64,000 nucleotides of DNA from Nitrospira sp. (GTDB lineage: Bacteria > Nitrospirota > Nitrospiria > Nitrospirales > Nitrospiraceae). The position numbers and the translations under genes were made by a program. The DNA lies in the NCBI GenBank assembly GCA_029194675.1, contig JARFXP010000002.1, forward strand, positions 868,001-932,000, read 5' to 3'. Each line of letters begins with the position of its first letter. Within the stretch, counting starts at the first letter, position 1. Below, one piece after another: positions 59,738 through 64,000 of this stretch. The notes under the pieces were generated by a model. That model ran no database searches, was not told where the DNA came from, and was given only the letters and a program-made list of their open reading frames with translations.

Positions 59738-62071
59738 ATGTCTGAGCTGAATCATCCCATACCGACAGTAGGATCTGCTTCCGAAGGAAGTGCCGCAGGT
59801 CACCTCATCCCAGTCGGCAGTCACCGGCGTCGTGCTTCGGACAGCCAACTCAAGCAGCCTGACCGGAAACCGCGCCATCTTCGCCCTGTCTGGATCGTCT
59901 TGATTCTTCTCGTACCCTGCGTGGCCCTCACGCTGTATTACTCACAAGTTGTTGCGCCTGGCTCCGAAGAGAGCGGTTTCTTCCTACCGACGACCAGCTA
60001 CGCACTGGTTCTCCTCCTGGTCAATTTGGATCTGATCGGCTTCGTGGTGCTGGTACTTCTATTGTCCAGGAATCTGATCAAGGCGTATTTCGAACGGCGG
60101 CACCGTCTCGTCGGGTCAGGATTTCGTACCAAGCTCATCGCTGCGTTTATCGGGTTCTCACTGATTCCGACGCTGCTCCTGGCCTTCGTCGCGAGCGGGC
60201 TGGTCAACAAGGCTGTCGATGTCTGGTTCAGCGAGCACATCGAGAAGGTCATGAAAGACTCGTATGAGGTGGCTCGTATGCAGCACGCGGGGCATGTCGC
60301 GCTCGCGGTCAACAGCGCACGAGCCATCGCTCAGGAACTGTTCCGCGAAGACATGCTGACCTCGGTACAGCGTGATCTCTTGATCGCCGCGATGGCTCGG
60401 AAACGGATGGAATACGGCGTCGCCGGGATCGAGGTGTTTTCGAGCAAGATGGAGACTCTCACCAAGACACTTGATAGTGAAATTCCGTCGGGGGTGTTGG
60501 ATCTGCCGATCAGTCAGCTGGTCTTACAAGTCATTAACGGCAAGCAAGAGTTTACCTCTGTCCAGGAGGCCCAGACGGGACGGTTGGTGCGCGCCGCCAT
60601 CCCGGTGGCCTCCGGAAGCCGACGCGGTGAGTTAGAGGGCGTCGTGGTCGTGGAAACCTACGTCCCTGAATCCCTGTTGACCAAGATGGAAGGGATCGGT
60701 CGTCAATACACGGCGTACAAACAGATCAAGGCGATGAAAAACCCCATTAAAGCCGGGGCGTACTTTTTTGTTGCCGTCGTGGCGGTGTTGATTCTCTTCA
60801 GCGCGACCTGGTTCGGCTTCTATGTGGCGCGCGGGATCACCGTTCCGATCCAACGATTGGCGGAAGCGACCGAAGCAGTCGCCCAGGGCGATCTGTCGGT
60901 GCAGATCGATGCCAAGGCTACCGATGAGATTGGGACGTTGATCGAGTCGTTCAATCGGATGACGCAGGATCTGCAGGGGAGTAAATCGGAGCTGGAGGAA
61001 GCCAACCTGACGCTGCGGAACACCAATGTCGAGCTGGATCGGCGCCGCGCCTATATCGAAACGGTGGTGGATACGATTGCTGCCGGTCTTTTGTCCATCG
61101 ATCGGAACGGAATGATCACCACCTTCAACCCTTCCGCAGAGCGAATCTTAGGGTTGGATGCCGACCGCTTCAGAGGACGGTCGGCCAATGAGGTGTTCAA
61201 GGAGTTCGGTCTCGACTCGTTCCAGACCGCCTATGATCGTATGCTGGCCGATGAGCGCGACGACTTGGACCTGGAAGGACAATTGGATATCCAAGGGAAA
61301 CTGATCACGATTGGTCTGAAAGGGTCTCGTATGCGGGATGAAGCGAACAAAGACTTAGGGTTTGTGTTGGTCTTTGAGGATCTGACCGAGTTGATTAAGG
61401 CGCAGAAAGTTGCGGCTTGGCAGGAGGTCGCGAAGCGCGTCGCTCATGAAATCAAGAACCCACTGACTCCTATTCAACTATCGGCTCAGCGGTTACGCAA
61501 GAAGTTCTTCGAACAATCTCCCGATCTTGACCGGGTGTTTGATGACGCCACCAATGTCATCATCAACGAAGTCGGGAGCCTGAAACAGATGCTGGACGAA
61601 TTTTCAAAATTCGCCCGCCTGCCTGCTCCGCAAATGACGCGACAATCGTTGCACGAGGTGGTACGGGAAGTGGCGACCCTCTATCGCGAGGCCCAGAAGG
61701 ATATTGAGTTGATGGTGGACCTCGACGAGGATCTGCCGTCCATCAATTTCGATCGGGAACAACTGAGACGTGTGTTCGTCAATCTCTTCGACAACGCGGT
61801 TCAAGCGATGAATCAGAAGGGGCGGCTGTGGGTCGGCACAAAGTATGATACGAAACGCCGCCGCGTGATCGTCACCGTGGCGGATGAGGGGCCCGGCATT
61901 GCTCCTGAGGATCAGGAACGGTTGTTTGTGCCGTATTTTACTCGTAAGAAGACGGGAACCGGGTTGGGGCTGGCGATCGTCCGTCGGATCATCACGGACC
62001 ATGAGGGACAAATCCATGTCGGAAACAATCACCCGAAGGGCGCCGTGTTTACGTTTGACTTGCCCGTATAG
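59738..62071 (+). CDS. NtrY-type membrane sensor histidine kinase
   Basis: A 777-residue kinase. Transmembrane helices lie at about 46-66, 84-112 and 133-155, followed by a periplasmic region, a further helix at about 345-368 and a HAMP segment (ITVPIQRLAEATEAVAQGDL). Next come a PAS domain at about 440-545 (ADRFRGRSANEVF), the phosphorylation site His570 in RVAHEIKNPLTPIQLSAQRL, and an ATPase domain with NLFDNAVQAM, DEGPGIAPEDQERLF and GTGLGLAIV. It is the usual NtrY layout, linked in other bacteria to nitrogen, redox or envelope control. The regulator gene follows 38 bases downstream and is presumably its partner. Confidence 0.93.
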   Translation: MSELNHPIPTVGSASEGSAAGHLIPVGSHRRRASDSQLKQPDRKPRHLRPVWIVLILLVPCVALTLYYSQVVAPGSEESGFFLPTTSYALVLLLVNLDLIGFVVLVLLLSRNLIKAYFERRHRLVGSGFRTKLIAAFIGFSLIPTLLLAFVASGLVNKAVDVWFSEHIEKVMKDSYEVARMQHAGHVALAVNSARAIAQELFREDMLTSVQRDLLIAAMARKRMEYGVAGIEVFSSKMETLTKTLDSEIPSGVLDLPISQLVLQVINGKQEFTSVQEAQTGRLVRAAIPVASGSRRGELEGVVVVETYVPESLLTKMEGIGRQYTAYKQIKAMKNPIKAGAYFFVAVVAVLILFSATWFGFYVARGITVPIQRLAEATEAVAQGDLSVQIDAKATDEIGTLIESFNRMTQDLQGSKSELEEANLTLRNTNVELDRRRAYIETVVDTIAAGLLSIDRNGMITTFNPSAERILGLDADRFRGRSANEVFKEFGLDSFQTAYDRMLADERDDLDLEGQLDIQGKLITIGLKGSRMRDEANKDLGFVLVFEDLTELIKAQKVAAWQEVAKRVAHEIKNPLTPIQLSAQRLRKKFFEQSPDLDRVFDDATNVIINEVGSLKQMLDEFSKFARLPAPQMTRQSLHEVVREVATLYREAQKDIELMVDLDEDLPSINFDREQLRRVFVNLFDNAVQAMNQKGRLWVGTKYDTKRRRVIVTVADEGPGIAPEDQERLFVPYFTRKKTGTGLGLAIVRRIITDHEGQIHVGNNHPKGAVFTFDLPV

Positions 62072-62109
62072 GGTAGACCGCTGGGGATAGGGGTAAGGAG
62101 CGAGGGGTT

Positions 62110-63501
62110 ATGTCGGCATCGATTCTAGTGGTGGACGACGAGGAAGCGATTCGCACGTCCCTGCGAAGCATCCTGGAAGATGAAGGGTATGACGTGTCGG
62201 TAGCCGCCAATGGGGTTGAGGCGCTGAAAATATATGGAGCCGACCCGCCGGATCTCATGATTCTGGACATCTGGATGCCGGAGATGGACGGGCTGGAGAC
62301 CCTACGGCGGGTGAAAGAATTTGTGCCCACCACGCAGGTCATGATGATCTCCGGGCATGGATCCATCGAAACGGCCGTGAAAGCCATCAAGCTGGGTGCA
62401 TACGACTATATCGAGAAGCCTTTATCGTTGGAAAATGTCACGCTCCGTGTCAGGCACGCGCTGGAGCAGTTCCGATTGGCGCAAGAGAATCGGTCGCTGC
62501 GGACCAAGGTCCAACAAAAGTTCGAGTTGGTCGGGCAGTCTCCGGCCATGCAGCGGCTACGGGAGCTCATCGAAACGGCAGGCCCGACGAACAGTCGGGT
62601 GCTGATCGGAGGCGAGAATGGAACTGGGAAGGAATTGGTCGCTCGAGCCATTCATACGCACAGCACCAGATCGGACCATCCGTTCGTGGCAGTCAATTGT
62701 GCGGCCATCCCTGAGACATTGATTGAGAGCGAATTGTTCGGTCACGAAAAAGGCTCCTTCACCGGAGCCACATCCATGAAGCGCGGTCAGTTCGAGCAGG
62801 CCGATGGAGGGACGCTGTTTCTGGATGAAATCGCCGACATGAGCCTCAATACGCAGGCGAAAGTGCTGCGGGCGTTGCAGGAACAGCAGTTCACGCGAGT
62901 CGGCGGGACCAAATTGATGAAGGTTGATGTGCGGGTGCTGGCGGCTTCCAACAAGGACTTGGAAAAGGAAATCGGCAAGGGACAATTTCGGGAGGATCTG
63001 TACTATCGCCTCAACGTGGTTCCGATCGTCGTGCCTCCACTGCGGGAGAGGCGAGAAGATATCCCGGCTCTTGTTCGACATTTCATGAAGACGCATGTCG
63101 AGGAGCAAGGGTTGCGGATGAAGGAAGTCTCGCCGGAGGCGATGGCCGTGTTTCAGCAGTACGAATGGCCCGGGAATATTCGTGAGCTGAGGAATTTGAT
63201 CGAACGGCTCATGATCATGGTGCCGGGGTTTGTGATCGACGCCTCACAAGCCACTCTGTCGTTACAAGGACGAACCGTCGGCGTGATCCCGGCAGGCAAT
63301 CAAACGCCTAGCTTGGTTCTTACAAAATCCTACGACTCGCTTCGAGATGCCCGGAATGCCTTCGAAAAAGAATACATCGGTCGAAAACTTCGGGAACACC
63401 ACTGGAATATTTCACGGACCGCTGAAGATCTCAAGATCGAGCGAAGCCATCTTCACCGGAAGATCAAGTTGCTCGATGTGGAGATGCGACCTGAGAGCTA
63501 G
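62110..63501 (+). CDS. NtrX/NtrC-family sigma-54-dependent response regulator
   Basis: A 463-residue activator. The receiver domain (1-120) has acidic DDEE near residue 10, phospho-acceptor Asp53 in ILDIWMPEMDG and Lys in EKPLSLE. The AAA+ domain has Walker A GGENGTGKE, the sigma-54 contact GSFTGA and Walker B GGTLFLDEI. The C-terminal part (about 415-463) is a FIS-type helix-turn-helix ending HLHRKIKLLDVE. It opens sigma-54 promoters after phosphorylation by the NtrY-like kinase encoded just upstream. NtrX is the closest named type, by its pairing with NtrY. Confidence 0.93.
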   Translation: MSASILVVDDEEAIRTSLRSILEDEGYDVSVAANGVEALKIYGADPPDLMILDIWMPEMDGLETLRRVKEFVPTTQVMMISGHGSIETAVKAIKLGAYDYIEKPLSLENVTLRVRHALEQFRLAQENRSLRTKVQQKFELVGQSPAMQRLRELIETAGPTNSRVLIGGENGTGKELVARAIHTHSTRSDHPFVAVNCAAIPETLIESELFGHEKGSFTGATSMKRGQFEQADGGTLFLDEIADMSLNTQAKVLRALQEQQFTRVGGTKLMKVDVRVLAASNKDLEKEIGKGQFREDLYYRLNVVPIVVPPLRERREDIPALVRHFMKTHVEEQGLRMKEVSPEAMAVFQQYEWPGNIRELRNLIERLMIMVPGFVIDASQATLSLQGRTVGVIPAGNQTPSLVLTKSYDSLRDARNAFEKEYIGRKLREHHWNISRTAEDLKIERSHLHRKIKLLDVEMRPES

Positions 63502-63519
63502 GACGGCGACGGGACAGGA

Positions 63520-64000
63520 TCAGCGTCCCGCGCACGTGGGGCAGATGAGATCCTGGAACTTCGTCTGAGGATGAGCCTGCACGTACTCGTTCAGGGCGGC
63601 CTCGGACATGTGCGTGGGATGAGATGTTCTACATGATGGGCACACGGGTATCAGTTGTTGTAATGTGGCGATGTCGCGAACGGTGCGGTCGAGGTCAGTG
63701 ATGGTTTTTGTGACCTCTTGTTCCCAGCACCTTCTCGCATCCGTTTCTTGCTTGAGCTTGAGAGCAGATTTCACTCGTGCAAGGAGCTCTACCTGCTCGA
63801 CCGGCTTTCTGATGTAGTCCGTCGCCCCGGCATCGAATGCCGCCTGGAGCCAATCCCTTTGGTTCCGTGCCGTCACGATGATGATCGGAACCCCTACAAA
63901 CGCATCGATGGCCTTGATGCGGCGGCAGGCCTCGACGCCATCCATGTCCGGCATCTTGATGTCCATCAAAATCAGATCTACCGCGAGACCATTTGCGCCG
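63520..64000 (-). CDS. Response regulator with C-terminal coiled-coil/cysteine module, N-terminus cut by window edge
   Basis: The frame is open to position 64000, so the start lies outside. Visible parts are the receiver domain with phospho-acceptor Asp in LILMDIKMPDMDGVEACRRI, the Thr/Lys of IIIVTARNQ and YIRKPVEQVELLARVKSA, a helical linker, then CPSCRTSHPT and, at the end, CPTCAGR. The two CxxC pairs could bind zinc or iron. No DNA-binding or enzymatic output domain is visible. It is convergent with the NtrX-like gene, 18 bases apart. The target is unknown. Confidence 0.88.
   Translation of the reverse strand, partial: GANGLAVDLILMDIKMPDMDGVEACRRIKAIDAFVGVPIIIVTARNQRDWLQAAFDAGATDYIRKPVEQVELLARVKSALKLKQETDARRCWEQEVTKTITDLDRTVRDIATLQQLIPVCPSCRTSHPTHMSEAALNEYVQAHPQTKFQDLICPTCAGR

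Overview
The window looks like a chromosomal stretch of a Gram-negative autotroph with moderately high GC content. I think a Nitrospira-like member of the Nitrospirota is the best guess. This is inferred from gene style and content: several outer-membrane porins and lipoproteins, a very large investment in molybdate uptake (as expected for a molybdoenzyme-based nitrite oxidiser), SulP/carbonic anhydrase genes, a hemE-hemH-hemG block and an NtrY/NtrX-type pair. No rRNA or ribosomal protein gene is present to confirm the lineage. One tRNA (Ser, anticodon CGA) is present. I saw no CRISPR array and no complete insertion sequence.

Layout. 0-3 kb: the start of a sirtuin, a ketopantoate reductase fused to a molybdopterin-oxidoreductase-like domain, an SGNH hydrolase-like protein and a small membrane protein. 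3-6.2 kb: a nursery of short secreted proteins, with two ~100-aa paralogs, two paralogous lipoproteins, a decayed copy with an internal deletion, a possible further fragment and a 29-aa membrane microprotein. 6.2-9.3 kb: bicarbonate/CO2 handling (SulP transporter fused to a beta-carbonic anhydrase, then a free beta-carbonic anhydrase). 9.4-16.2 kb: a MATE exporter, a DUF2779 nuclease-like protein and a 1250-aa protein with a C-terminal PD-(D/E)XK-like nuclease motif lying next to the tRNA-Ser gene.

17-29.4 kb is a molybdate region on the minus strand. It holds a regulator (XRE helix-turn-helix plus periplasmic-binding-like domain), an alginate-export-type porin, modA, modB, modC and a TOBE protein. 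It also holds an excisionase-type HTH-Mop regulator, a stand-alone Mop protein and a second porin-modA pair that repeats the architecture of the first. The operon regulator has a promoter with a perfect palindrome between -35 and -10 and appears to be leaderless. A DUF3365 haem-binding protein, a solute-binding lipoprotein and a beta-barrel protein are interleaved. 29.5-35.9 kb, on the plus strand, is a sulfate uptake operon (yezD, OprP-type porin, sulfate-binding protein, cysT, cysW, cysA). It is interrupted by a racemase remnant and followed by a duplicated fragment of the cysA 3' end.

36-43 kb: lipoproteins, including a third member of the 4.5-kb family, an HMA-like protein, a TIG-domain protein, a PstS-like binding protein, an FmdB zinc ribbon, small conserved proteins, an EamA transporter and a fatty-acid desaturase. 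43.2-45.2 kb: a membrane protein joining a TIR domain to a formylglycine-enzyme-fold domain that lacks the catalytic cysteines, flanked by dispersed palindromic repeats. 45.5-49.8 kb: late haem biosynthesis and a flavin reductase. 50.2-54 kb: a 1252-aa multi-pass membrane protein with a winged-helix-like C-terminus. 54-59.6 kb: a Sel1-repeat protein, MazG and several small conserved unknowns. 59.7-64 kb: an NtrY-type sensor kinase, an NtrX/NtrC-type sigma-54 activator and a truncated response regulator at the window edge.
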